From Bacteroidia bacterium (lineage in GTDB: Bacteria > Bacteroidota > Bacteroidia > J057): 64,000 nt of DNA. The position numbers and the translations under genes were made by a program. The notes beneath the pieces were generated by a model. The model searched no databases, was not told the DNA's origin, and was given only the letters and a program-made list of their open reading frames with translations. The stretch covers positions 1,240,001-1,304,000 of the forward strand of contig JAWKNO010000002.1 in assembly GCA_041391665.1 (NCBI GenBank), in the 5' to 3' direction. Below, piece by piece: positions 7,687 through 16,801 of this stretch (its first letter is position 1; each line of letters begins with the position of its first letter).

Positions 7687-9147
7687 TTATTCTGGAATTA
7701 ACCACCAAAAAGGTCTTGCCTTGGCTTTGTACAAAAATAAATAGTGCAACATGAGTTTGATCCAGTGCCCGGCCAGACCTGCTTCTCCCACCGTATAGTT
7801 CAAATCTCTTCCCCATCGCGGGTATTTTTTCCAGTTTTGAACGATCGGAAAAACGGTCATTGTTGCCGCCATACCTGAGGTAAGTCCATATCCCGCTGAT
7901 ACAACACATGCAGCCCCCATTTTTGCCATTGAAGCCTGGTGCGGGTGGGCTTCTTTTCCGGATTTGATTTGTTCAACGATATTCAGGGCGACAACTTTTC
8001 CAATTACCCCGGAGGGCATTCCTGTTCTGGGGGGTGTTGGAGAAATGGGGGTGCCATTTTTGCTTTTCATGGGTTTGGAAATCGCATGAGGAGGTGCAAA
8101 GGCAATACCGGCAGCGTATAGATTTTTATAGGAAGGATTTTGGTAAACAGATGGCCAGTCTTCTGCATCCCATTCTTCATAGGCTTTGGGGCTATAGTCT
8201 GCATCTACTTTCATAAAACCATTGGGTGCAAAGATTTTTTCGGTAATATCATTGCCCGCTTTATCAAATGATTGCAACCCAACGCCTGAGAATGAAGGTA
8301 TTAGCATGGCGAAATCAAAAGGTTGCTCCAACCGCTCTCCGTCAAGGTTTTCGTAGAAAATGGTGTGTTTGTCGATTTTCTGGACTCCTGCGCGTTTGAT
8401 CCACCGTATGCCATACTCTGCAAGAATTGATTCTGCAAATACCGTTGTGGAAGTGATATACCCGTTGCGTTTTACATAGGCGCCACCCATGCCAAAATCC
8501 CCCACCTCATATTCATTGGTGATCCACAGCAACTCCGCAAACTCTTCCAGTTTCCTTTTCCGCACTTCAAAGGCTATGTTCAGGATATATTCAAAAGCAG
8601 CGCCCTGACAGGTAGCCATTGCATGACCTGTGCCAACAACAATCTGTTGTTTTTCCCCTGCTTCCATTTTTCGAAAAACCTGTTGCAGGTTTGACCAGGT
8701 ATGTTCTGCGTGTTGATAAGTACAAACGGAGTTGCAGTTTCCCGCTTCAGGACTCAGTCCTTCGGTCGCTTCAAACTTCAACTTTGGACCTGTGGCATTG
8801 ATCAGGTAATCATAAGGAATGTTTTCAACCTCGCCCATTTTCTCTTCCGTCGTGTATTGGACGGATACATAGGGTTGGCCGGAGCTGCTATCGCCTTCCG
8901 GATAAATAGCCAGGGCTTTGGCCTGATGAAACGCGACATTCATGCGTTGATATACAGGCGCAAGCGGAAAGGTAACCTGCTGGCTTTTCATGCGGCCAAT
9001 CCCAACCCAAATATTGGAGGGAATCCATTGATATCTGCTGTTGGGACTGATCACGACGATTTTGTGCTCTTTCCCCAGATTTTTTCTCAGCGTAAGTGCG
9101 GCCGTGTGACCTGAGACACCTGCTCCGAGTACTGCGATGGTTGACAT
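7687..9147 (-). CDS. Sulfide:quinone oxidoreductase-like flavoprotein
   Basis: 486 residues. The FAD-binding Rossmann motif is at the N-terminus (VLGAGVSG, residues 6-13). Family features include QWIPSNIWVGIG, the second nucleotide-binding region LINATGPKLKF, and YAAGIAFAPPH near the flavin tail. Cys142, Cys180 and Cys414 stand where type I sulfide:quinone reductases carry their catalytic and polysulfide-bridging cysteines. The C-terminal end has two hydrophobic, aromatic-rich segments suited to membrane attachment. The family oxidises sulfide to polysulfide and reduces quinone. Residue spacing looks right for real SQR, but a related NADH dehydrogenase-like enzyme cannot be excluded. It lies 87 bases downstream of the isomerase gene on the same strand. 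Confidence 0.78.
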   Translation of the reverse strand: MSTIAVLGAGVSGHTAALTLRKNLGKEHKIVVISPNSRYQWIPSNIWVGIGRMKSQQVTFPLAPVYQRMNVAFHQAKALAIYPEGDSSSGQPYVSVQYTTEEKMGEVENIPYDYLINATGPKLKFEATEGLSPEAGNCNSVCTYQHAEHTWSNLQQVFRKMEAGEKQQIVVGTGHAMATCQGAAFEYILNIAFEVRKRKLEEFAELLWITNEYEVGDFGMGGAYVKRNGYITSTTVFAESILAEYGIRWIKRAGVQKIDKHTIFYENLDGERLEQPFDFAMLIPSFSGVGLQSFDKAGNDITEKIFAPNGFMKVDADYSPKAYEEWDAEDWPSVYQNPSYKNLYAAGIAFAPPHAISKPMKSKNGTPISPTPPRTGMPSGVIGKVVALNIVEQIKSGKEAHPHQASMAKMGAACVVSAGYGLTSGMAATMTVFPIVQNWKKYPRWGRDLNYTVGEAGLAGHWIKLMLHYLFLYKAKARPFWWLIPE

Positions 9148-9234
9148 ATCTTTCGTAGTTGTTAGTTACGTAAATATGCTGCCACCCAAACTAATGTTCT
9201 GTGATCTCTGTCACTTAAGGATTTTCGCCTGCAC

Positions 9235-10077
9235 TTACTTCAATCCAACCGAACGCAAATACTCCACACTCTTTGGTACTTGTTCCAATGCGCGGGAAGA
9301 TTCATCCTCAATGAGGTAATGTTTGATGCCTAGTTGTTTTGCTGTTTTTACTACTTCGGCAATTCCTACATCACCGGTACCCAGCACCACATTGGTTTCC
9401 ACATCCTGCCGGCCGTTCAGGTTGTTGGGTGTACCGATTCTGCGGTCTTTCATATGGAGCATTTTCCAGCGGTCAGGATATTGTTTCAAAAGGGCAACGG
9501 GGTCCTGGCCCGGGTTTTTGATCCAGAAAACATCCATCTGAAAACTTACATACGCCGGATTGGTTTGGTCCATCAGATAATTAAACATGGTGCCTTCGCC
9601 CTCATAGGGCCTGAATTCATACCCATGAGGGTGATAACATAAAGTGAGTCCGTTTTCACTAATGATCTTTCCGGCAGAATTAAAAACTTCCACGCCCGTT
9701 TTCATATTTTCAAAAGTGAAATTGTCTCCGTCATGGGGGATCCAATAGCAGACGAGATATTTGGCTCCGATGAATTTGGCATTATCAATGACAACCTGAA
9801 GACTGTCCTTATTTTGCAGTCGGTCAAAGCCTACGCCCGTTGCAATGATTTTGATTTTGTATTTCTTCAGTTGTTGTTTGTATGCTTCCAGATCCATTCC
9901 TCTTCGAATGCCTCCTTCGGCTTCTCTGATGCCCAATTCCTTCATTTTTGCATAGGCAAGCGCTGGGTCTTTGCGGGATAATTCACGAAGGCTGCCCATT
10001 TGCATTCCTACTTTTTGGGCATTCACATCCAAAAGCAGGAGCGCGACCACAACGGTCAAAAGTAATCGTAGTTTCAT
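9235..10077 (-). CDS. Exported sugar phosphate isomerase/epimerase-like TIM barrel
   Basis: 280 residues with a signal peptide (MKLRLLLTVVVALLLLDVNAQ). The rest is an AP-endonuclease-2/xylose-isomerase-like TIM barrel: VGMQMGSLRE, the second-strand region GIREAEGG, KIIATGVGFD, KYLVCYWIPHDG, LTLCYHPHGYEF, VSFQMDVFWIKNPG, WKMLHMKDR and HYLIEDESS. Metal-binding His, Asp and Glu positions of the fold are present (HPHGYE, MDVFW, LHMKD, EDE). Exported members are common next to sugar-dehydrogenase genes in Bacteroidota; substrates are usually unknown keto-sugars or inositol-like compounds. It is divergent from the 918-residue dehydrogenase gene at 10196, which suggests a shared pathway. Confidence 0.85.
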   Translation of the reverse strand: MKLRLLLTVVVALLLLDVNAQKVGMQMGSLRELSRKDPALAYAKMKELGIREAEGGIRRGMDLEAYKQQLKKYKIKIIATGVGFDRLQNKDSLQVVIDNAKFIGAKYLVCYWIPHDGDNFTFENMKTGVEVFNSAGKIISENGLTLCYHPHGYEFRPYEGEGTMFNYLMDQTNPAYVSFQMDVFWIKNPGQDPVALLKQYPDRWKMLHMKDRRIGTPNNLNGRQDVETNVVLGTGDVGIAEVVKTAKQLGIKHYLIEDESSRALEQVPKSVEYLRSVGLK

Positions 10078-10195
10078 GACAATTTTTGAGTTAAAGTCTT
10101 CATTAATCTTAAAACATTAATTAAGTGAATACGGAATTAAAATCCTATCAGGGATTTTTTAGATATTTAGGTGTTATATAAATAATCCTATCCTC

Positions 10196-12952
10196 ATGAA
10201 TACCTCCCGAATATTGGTACTGGCTGTTTTGGGCCTTTTTGCAGTGAATATTTTCTTTTTTGCCTGCTCCAAACCGAAACAGGAAGCCTGGACCGTTGTA
10301 TCATTGCCCGAAAATGCTGACACTTCCAACGCTTACTGGAAAGGCATTGACCTGGAACCCAAAGCACCCATTCGACCTTTGTCAGTGGAAGACCAGGCAA
10401 AAAAATTTCTTCTCCCTCCCGGCTATGAGATGAAAGCCGTTTTGGCTGAACCCAAAGTGCAACAACCTGCTGCGATTGCATTTGATGGAAATGGGAGAAT
10501 GTATGTGCTGGAGTTGCGAAGTTATATGCTGACTATAGATTCGGAGGGGGAGCTTGAGCCAACCAGTGTGATTTCCCGGTGGGAGGATCTGGATGGCGAT
10601 GGTATTTATGAGACAGGTGGTGCGTTTGTCGAAAACCTGATTTTTCCGCGGTTTGTTCTGCCTGTCGGCCCCAATACGATATTAACAATGGAATCGAATC
10701 AGGATAATGTGTACGCGTATACTGATACAGACGGGGATGGCAAGGCCGATAAAAAGGAGTTTTTTACAGATAATTTTGGCCGGGCGGGAAATGTTGAACA
10801 TCAGCAGGGATCGCTTTATTGGGGAATGGATAACTGGTTGTACAGTACTGTCAATCCTTTCCGGATACGCTGGACGCCGGAAGGGGTAATTAGAGAATCT
10901 ACGGCATCGAATTACGCGCAATGGGGCATTACCCATGATGATGATGGTAAATTGTGGTTTCAGGGTGGCTCCAATGGTCTTCCATCGTATTTCCAGTTTC
11001 CCGTTCATTACGGAGATTATATAGTTGAAGATAATTTTGAGGAAGGATTTGACATTCCATGGGGCGCCCCCATCGGTATTGCCGATATGCAGGGCGGAAT
11101 GCGCGCCGTTCGTCAGCCTGATGGCTCCCTCAACCGTGTAACTGGTTCTGCCGGGAACGATATTTTCAGGGGTGACCGACTGCCCAAAGCACTGTATGGT
11201 CAATATTTCTATGGGGAACCCGTCGCCCGGATTGTCAGGCAAATTAATCCGGTGGTGACAGAAGGACTCACAAAACTGCACAATGTCTATCAGGATCAGG
11301 AATCTGAATTCATTCGTTCTATGGATCCGCTGTTTCGCCCGGTAGATATGACCACTGCGCCCGATGGAACTATGTACATCACCGATATGTATCATGGCAT
11401 CATTCAGGAGGGGGAATGGGTGGGAGAAGGTTCTTACCTGAGAGTAAAGGTGCAGCAATATCAATTGGATAAGGTGGTTGGGCTGGGTCGAATATGGCGG
11501 TTGTCGCACAAAGACATGGTGCGAGACCAAACGCAACCCAGAATGTATGAACAATCTTCCGCTGAGCTGCTCACCCATTTTAATCATCCAAACGGATGGT
11601 GGCGCGATATGGCCCAGCAGGTGCTTGTACAGCGCAGAGATCTGTCGGTCGCGCCCAGGCTGGTGGAAATGGTGCGTTCTGGTGATAATCTGCTGGCCCG
11701 CTTTCATGCACTTTGGGCGCTCGAAGGGATTGGTGCTCTGGAAACCTCTCTGGTTGCCGACATGATGAAAGATCCTGATCCGCGGATGCGGAAACAAGCC
11801 ATGTGGGCAGGAGAGAGCTTGTATAAAGCCGGAGAGCTATCTTTGGCGGCCCATTATCAGACATTGATGGGCGATCCCGATATGGAAGTCAGAATGCGGG
11901 CTATGATGAGTGGACGTTTACTGAAAATACCGGGAACCGAAGCCCTCGCAAAAAAAGAACTAGCTACAACAAAACACGTGGGTATGCAACTGGTAGCAAA
12001 ACAAGTGGTGGATCCCCCTGTGGTAACCGCGTTTTTCGGTAGAAGTAACCCCAACTTCAATGAGAAAGAAAAGGCACTGGTAAATGCTGGGGCGAATATT
12101 TTTAATTCTCTTTGTTCGACCTGTCACGGAACACTCGGTGCGGGGACCCCTGTTGGAAAAGGAGAGCTTTTGGCGCCTTCTTTTATTGGCTCTCCCCGTA
12201 TCCAGGGCCACCCGGATTACCTTATCAAAACCCTTTTACATGGTCTCAGTGGCGATTTGGATGGTCAATCCTTTGCGGGAGTTATGATGGCACCGATGGG
12301 TAACAACAGCGACGAATGGATTGCTTCGGTGGCATCATTTGTCCGGACAAATTTTGAAAACGAAGCCTCACTGGTCACACCTGAAGACGTGGCCAGGGTG
12401 CGAAGCCAAACCGCTGAAATAAAAAAACCCTACACTTTCGGGGAACTCATGGCTTCTGTGCCTCAGTTGCTGGAGGTAAATAATAATTGGAAACTAACAG
12501 CCAGTCATAGTGCAGATATCCGTAAAGGAAGTACCTCCTCTCCTTTGGGGGCATTAAATTTTGAAGGGTGGACGACCGGCATTACCCAACAATCGGGTAT
12601 GTGGTTCCAAATTGAATTGCCTGAAGTATGGAAGCTTTCGGAATTGACTTTTTTCTCTCCTTCAATTAGCCGGGGCTGGCGGGAAGGTTCTCCCCCGCCT
12701 ATCGGTACATTTCCTATCCAATATAAGGTGGCTGTCTCAAAAAATGGGAAAGACTGGACGGATGTGATCGCTGATGGAAAAGGAAATGGCGCCCGTAGCC
12801 TAATACGTTTTTCGCCTGTAGAGGCTAAGTTTCTGCGAATCACGCTGACCCAATCTGCGGAAATCGTTCACGGTGAAAAACTGGGACAGCCGTTTGATTT
12901 TGAAGTACCCTGGACTATGAGGGAACTCAAAATATATGGATTGAAAGAATAG
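10196..12952 (+). CDS. Lipoprotein dehydrogenase: beta-propeller, HEAT repeats, cytochrome c, discoidin-like domain
   Basis: 918 residues. A lipoprotein signal ends at Cys24 (IFFFAC). Residues about 55-420 form an NHL/sorbosone-dehydrogenase-like propeller as in PVC-type membrane-bound dehydrogenases (LPPGYEMKAVLAEP, WEDLDGDGIYETGGAFV, DGTMYITDMYHG). Helical HEAT-like repeats lie at about 430-600. A cytochrome c domain follows, with heme motif CSTCH (Cys640, Cys643, His644) and MMAPMG as likely axial Met region. The last 170 residues resemble an F5/8 discoidin carbohydrate-binding sandwich. The likely role is oxidation of a sugar or sugar alcohol at the outer cell surface or periplasm, with electrons passed through heme c. 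The family is known but its substrates are poorly defined. Confidence 0.85.
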   Translation: MNTSRILVLAVLGLFAVNIFFFACSKPKQEAWTVVSLPENADTSNAYWKGIDLEPKAPIRPLSVEDQAKKFLLPPGYEMKAVLAEPKVQQPAAIAFDGNGRMYVLELRSYMLTIDSEGELEPTSVISRWEDLDGDGIYETGGAFVENLIFPRFVLPVGPNTILTMESNQDNVYAYTDTDGDGKADKKEFFTDNFGRAGNVEHQQGSLYWGMDNWLYSTVNPFRIRWTPEGVIRESTASNYAQWGITHDDDGKLWFQGGSNGLPSYFQFPVHYGDYIVEDNFEEGFDIPWGAPIGIADMQGGMRAVRQPDGSLNRVTGSAGNDIFRGDRLPKALYGQYFYGEPVARIVRQINPVVTEGLTKLHNVYQDQESEFIRSMDPLFRPVDMTTAPDGTMYITDMYHGIIQEGEWVGEGSYLRVKVQQYQLDKVVGLGRIWRLSHKDMVRDQTQPRMYEQSSAELLTHFNHPNGWWRDMAQQVLVQRRDLSVAPRLVEMVRSGDNLLARFHALWALEGIGALETSLVADMMKDPDPRMRKQAMWAGESLYKAGELSLAAHYQTLMGDPDMEVRMRAMMSGRLLKIPGTEALAKKELATTKHVGMQLVAKQVVDPPVVTAFFGRSNPNFNEKEKALVNAGANIFNSLCSTCHGTLGAGTPVGKGELLAPSFIGSPRIQGHPDYLIKTLLHGLSGDLDGQSFAGVMMAPMGNNSDEWIASVASFVRTNFENEASLVTPEDVARVRSQTAEIKKPYTFGELMASVPQLLEVNNNWKLTASHSADIRKGSTSSPLGALNFEGWTTGITQQSGMWFQIELPEVWKLSELTFFSPSISRGWREGSPPPIGTFPIQYKVAVSKNGKDWTDVIADGKGNGARSLIRFSPVEAKFLRITLTQSAEIVHGEKLGQPFDFEVPWTMRELKIYGLKE

Positions 12953-12966
12953 CAGATGGAGAATGT

Positions 12967-14262
12967 TTATTTCAAAAAATCTTCAATGAAGGCCATTTTA
13001 GGCTTATAAACAGTATTCTCCCAGGTTTCTTTATAAGCGGGCTGATCCATATGATGTCCTCTGTAAGGAACCCCAAAGGTGATTTTTTCCCCTTTAGACT
13101 GGTTGATGGCTGCATAGATAGAAATTGACGGACAAGTCCGGTCGATAAAGCCGATTTCAGTTACAAGCGTAGCTTTGCTGTTTTTGAGCAGGTGCGCAGT
13201 ATCAAAATAAGGCAGGGTCTCCCGCATTTTTGCGGAATCCCCGTTGGCCTTAAAGGGATTTGGCCACCCGCCGGCTCTATTCAAAAATGGGCCTCCCCAA
13301 TCGCACATGGCCGGTACCGTTGCAACTGCTGCCGTTACTCGTTTATCCAAACCCGCAGCGGCCAAAGCCTGGCCACCGCCCTGACTTTCTCCAATTACGA
13401 TGATGCGTTTTCCGTCCCATTCCGGCTGACTGGTGAGAAAATCGAGGGTTCGGATCAGTCGAAGATACATGCCCCGGAAGTAGAAATCTTCTTTGTTCTC
13501 CACTCCGGCGATATAGTAATTTTTTAATTCACCACTTTCCAGTTCGTCATAATAAGACTGAGGTTGCCCGTTGAGCATACCGTGCGCATTTAAATCAAAG
13601 GCAAGTGCGCCATGCCCCATTTTTGCGTATCGCAGGGCTGTTTCGGGTTGAGAAAGACACCAGGAACCTTTTACCCCTGCTGCATGGACAAACAGGACGA
13701 TGGGCAGAGATTGGGGTTTCGCTGTTTCTGGTTTTGCAAAATAGCCCCTCGCCGGTTTGGGGCCGGTACAGTTGATTTCTATATCCGAGCACAAATAGCC
13801 TTTTTCAGTATCCGATACCGGAACTGATTTTACCTCCATGGGCAGTGCTTTCAGCGATTTTTTCTCGATCTTCCAATAGCTGTCCATGTCTTTGGGGCGC
13901 CGGGTTCCGGGCAAAAAATGATCCGGATCCACAACCAATCCTATACTGGCGATTTCTTCTCCCATTTTCACCTCAAAAATAAGTGCTGTAGGTTCATTAC
14001 AGATTTCGTCCCATAACAAAACTTCCGGGCCTGAATAGCTGATTTTTTTTTCTGTCGTCTCCAGGCTGTAGTTTTTCCTGATTTTGACAGTCACCGAATC
14101 TGTTCCTGGTTCTGTAATGGAGAAGCTGACCCGAATGTTTTCCCCCTTCGCATAAATACCCGATTTATTGGATTGGGTTAATACAATATTTTGCCCTGAA
14201 GAAATTGAGGCAAACACAACTAAACACAAGACAGAACCAAGCAGTCGCTGGAATATTTTCAT
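12967..14262 (-). CDS. Exported alpha/beta hydrolase, acetylxylan esterase-like
   Basis: 431 residues from the ATG at 14262 (MKIFQRLLGSVLCLVVF), which gives a proper signal peptide; a start 8 codons upstream adds nothing. Residues about 25-115 look like an N-terminal beta domain. The rest is an AXE1/cephalosporin-C-deacetylase-like hydrolase with HAAGVKGSW (oxyanion region), nucleophile motif GESQGGG (Ser293), an Asp in IGFIDRTCPS (about 374) and His in RGHHMDQP (403/404). Such enzymes remove acetyl groups from xylan or small esters. It converges with the 918-residue dehydrogenase gene (14-base gap) and is divergent from the cytochrome-dehydrogenase gene at 14317. Confidence 0.85.
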   Translation of the reverse strand: MKIFQRLLGSVLCLVVFASISSGQNIVLTQSNKSGIYAKGENIRVSFSITEPGTDSVTVKIRKNYSLETTEKKISYSGPEVLLWDEICNEPTALIFEVKMGEEIASIGLVVDPDHFLPGTRRPKDMDSYWKIEKKSLKALPMEVKSVPVSDTEKGYLCSDIEINCTGPKPARGYFAKPETAKPQSLPIVLFVHAAGVKGSWCLSQPETALRYAKMGHGALAFDLNAHGMLNGQPQSYYDELESGELKNYYIAGVENKEDFYFRGMYLRLIRTLDFLTSQPEWDGKRIIVIGESQGGGQALAAAGLDKRVTAAVATVPAMCDWGGPFLNRAGGWPNPFKANGDSAKMRETLPYFDTAHLLKNSKATLVTEIGFIDRTCPSISIYAAINQSKGEKITFGVPYRGHHMDQPAYKETWENTVYKPKMAFIEDFLK

Positions 14263-14316
14263 AGAAATGGTGTAATTCTGTGGCATTATTCCGAATATAC
14301 AGAATAGTTTTTATAT

Positions 14317-16053
14317 ATGATTCGCTACCTGCTATTTGCATTATTGGCGGCTGCGCTGGCCGCAGGCGTATTTCTGTTTACACGAGATCGTGGCTACCCG
14401 GCAGACGAGCATTCGCTTGCGCAGGGAGAGCAATTGTTTTCCTTAAATTGTTCTTCCTGCCACGCCCTGGAATCTGAGGGATTTGGCCCGCCTTTGGGTG
14501 GGGTTACAGAACTTTTTTCCGAAAAATCATTAATCCAATTCATTAAAAACCCTTCAAAAGCCATTGAGTCTGGAGAGGAACGGGCTACTAAACTCCATGA
14601 AAGATATAAGCAGATAATGCCTCCTTTTGAACGGCTGGCAGATGCGGAAATTCGCAATATTCTTTCTTATATCCATAGTCAAACCGAATTACACCATATC
14701 CTGCCTTTTTCAATGGACAATGGGACTGAAGTGAAAGGACTGACGGGAAGGCTGGTTGACCCGGTGATTCGTTCTGGATTGAAAATTGAATTAGAAGAAG
14801 TCGTTCAGATTCCCCGGCTGCCGGGAAGTTCTCCAGACCTTGGAATTGTAACACTCCGGCCTCATCCTGCGGCAAATGGCGTTGTATTTGTGAGCGACCA
14901 GAATGGGTATATTTATCGGATTCACAACGGTAAAGCAGAAGTTTTCCTCGACGCCCGGAAGCATATTCCTGATTTCCAAAGTGGCCCGGGCATTGCAACC
15001 GGAATAGCCAGCTTCGAGTTTCATCCGGATTTTTTGCAAAATGGTTTGTTCTATATGCTTCATGCAGAGACCTTTAAAGGGAAAATCGCCGATTATAGTG
15101 TCCTTGTCGATACCTTTAAGTCGGAGGTGCAGTGGGTAGTCGCGGAATGGAAAATGGATAATGTAAATGATAGTCTGTTCCGTGGAACGCATCGTGAGTT
15201 ACTTCGTCTGCATGCCCCAACTTTTGGTCATGGTGCTCAGGATATGGGTTTTATTCCGGGGCTAAAAAAAGGCGACCCCGAATACGGGTTATTATATTTT
15301 GGTTTTGGTGATGGGGGCGCCAATAATATTAAACACCCGGAAATAGGCCATCGGTTAACCGCATTTCTGGGTTCGATCATGCGCATTGATCCGGCAGGTA
15401 ACAATAGTAAAAATGGCAAATATGGTATTCCCGTCAGTAACCCATTTGTGAATGAAACTGATCCTTTAACGGTTAAAGAAATCTATGCCTATGGTTTCCG
15501 CAATCCACATCGGTTTTCCTGGGATCAAACCCACAACAACCGCATGATTGCTTCTGACATCGGCGAAGCCAATATTGAAGAGGTTAATGTGATTGAGAAA
15601 GGGGGCGATTACGGTTGGCCCAGCAGGGAGGGAACCTACGGAATTACGACTACACGTGATTTGAAAACGGTTTATCAACTTCCGGAGATCGATCGGAAGT
15701 TATACAAATTACCTTTTGCGCAATTTGACCATGAAGAGGGTAATGCCATCAGCGGTGGTTACGTTTACGATGGCGATCTGACTCAACTGAAAGACAAATA
15801 TATTTTTGGGGACATTGTCAGCGGGCGATTATTTTTTGTAAATGTTGATCCTATGATGACGGATTCTTCCGTTTACGAATTATCGATTTTTCAGGATGGC
15901 AAAGAAACCAGTCTCCGCGAAATGAGCCAGACGAAGAGAATTCATCTGCGGATTGGTTATGATCGTTTTGCGAAGCAATTGTATGTGATTACGAAAGTAG
16001 ATGGGAAGATTTACCGGGTTTCTAATGCAGCGAAAATCTCTGAGGCAAATTAG
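14317..16053 (+). CDS. Cytochrome c - glucose/sorbosone dehydrogenase fusion (PQQ-type propeller)
   Basis: 578 residues. An N-terminal signal or membrane anchor (MIRYLLFALLAAALAAGVFLF) precedes a cytochrome c domain with heme motif CSSCH (Cys45, Cys48, His49) and an IMPPF Met as probable sixth ligand. From about residue 140 a GSDH beta-propeller begins, with ATGIASFEFHPDF, FGHGAQDMGFIPG, YLYFGFGDGG-type Ca/PQQ loop, GSIMRIDPAGN, YAYGFRNPHRFSWD and GGDYGWPSREG. Known relatives oxidise aldose sugars with PQQ. Here the electron acceptor is built in on the N-terminal side, the reverse order to the 918-residue protein. The two genes flank an esterase, suggesting one oxidative sugar pathway. Confidence 0.88.
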   Translation: MIRYLLFALLAAALAAGVFLFTRDRGYPADEHSLAQGEQLFSLNCSSCHALESEGFGPPLGGVTELFSEKSLIQFIKNPSKAIESGEERATKLHERYKQIMPPFERLADAEIRNILSYIHSQTELHHILPFSMDNGTEVKGLTGRLVDPVIRSGLKIELEEVVQIPRLPGSSPDLGIVTLRPHPAANGVVFVSDQNGYIYRIHNGKAEVFLDARKHIPDFQSGPGIATGIASFEFHPDFLQNGLFYMLHAETFKGKIADYSVLVDTFKSEVQWVVAEWKMDNVNDSLFRGTHRELLRLHAPTFGHGAQDMGFIPGLKKGDPEYGLLYFGFGDGGANNIKHPEIGHRLTAFLGSIMRIDPAGNNSKNGKYGIPVSNPFVNETDPLTVKEIYAYGFRNPHRFSWDQTHNNRMIASDIGEANIEEVNVIEKGGDYGWPSREGTYGITTTRDLKTVYQLPEIDRKLYKLPFAQFDHEEGNAISGGYVYDGDLTQLKDKYIFGDIVSGRLFFVNVDPMMTDSSVYELSIFQDGKETSLREMSQTKRIHLRIGYDRFAKQLYVITKVDGKIYRVSNAAKISEAN

Positions 16054-16082
16054 TTCCTGGATTAGAAATCAATAGGTGGACT

Positions 16083-16765
16083 CCGCGTTCCAAAGCAGGG
16101 GATGATCTTCGATCAACATCGATGTGGTTCACGCAAAGGGATCGCAAAGGCATCTGCGTTAATCTGCGCGGTACTCTGCGTTAATCTGCGTTCCAAAACA
16201 AGGGGATGATCTTCGATCAACATCGATGGGGTTCACGCAGAGGGCGCAAAGGAATCGCAGAGTTTCGCAAAGGCATCTGCGTTAATTCCTGTCTGCTCTT
16301 GCAGATGCGCGGTACTCTGCGTTAATCCGCGTTCCAAAACAAGGGGATGATCTTCGATCAACATCGATGTGGTTCACGCAAAGGGCGCAAAGGAATCGCA
16401 GAGTTTCGCAAAGGCATCTGCGTTAATCTGCGTGGAACTCTGCGTTAATCTGCGTGGAACTCTGCGTTAATCCGCGTTCCAAAGCAGGGGATGATCTTCG
16501 ATCAACATCGATGTGGTTCACGCAGAGGGCGCAAAGGAATCGTAGAGTTTCGCAAAGGCATCTGCGTTAATTCCTGTCTGCTCTTGCAGATGCGTGGAAC
16601 TCTGCGTTAATCCGCGTTCCAAAGCAGGGGATGATCTTCGATCAACATCGATTTGGTTCACGCAAAGGGCGCAAAGGAATCGCAGAGTTTCGCAAAGTTT
16701 CTGCGTTAATTCCTGTCTGCTCTTGCAGATGCGTGGAACTCTGCGTTCCAAAACAAGCTTTGGGA
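16083..16765. repeat. Five-copy tandem intergenic repeat
   Basis: Units begin with GCGTTCCAAARCA at about 16085, 16188, 16329, 16474 and 16614, with a truncated sixth at 16743; the spacing is 103, 141, 145, 140 and 129 bases. Each full unit carries a near-invariant core (GGGATGATCTTCGATCAACA followed by TCGAT), then GGTTCACGCA, AGGGCGCAAAGGAATCGCAG, and one or more copies of CTGCGTTAATCYGCG. Three units contain an 8-base inverted repeat GCATCTGC/GCAGATGC around a 20-base loop (for example 16273-16280 with 16301-16308). The flanks 16054-16082 and 16766-16801 hold nothing else I can name. Short frames on both strands inside the block are repeat artefacts. Confidence 0.92.
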
Positions 16766-16801
16766 ACTCTGTATAAAACCTTTGTTTTCGTATGAACCTT
16801 C

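Noticed and set aside
10139..10160. Hairpin with T-run before the 918-residue dehydrogenase gene
   Set aside because: AAAATCC/GGATTTT stem is AT-rich and lies in a divergent promoter region; no transcript is expected to end there.
10682..11797. 371-codon minus-strand frame within the dehydrogenase gene
   Set aside because: Shadow of the 918-residue coding frame, with no recognisable motif and no start context.
16518..16776. Overlapping open frames on both strands in the repeat block
   Set aside because: They are made wholly of the tandem repeat; their peptides repeat the same phrases and have no start context.
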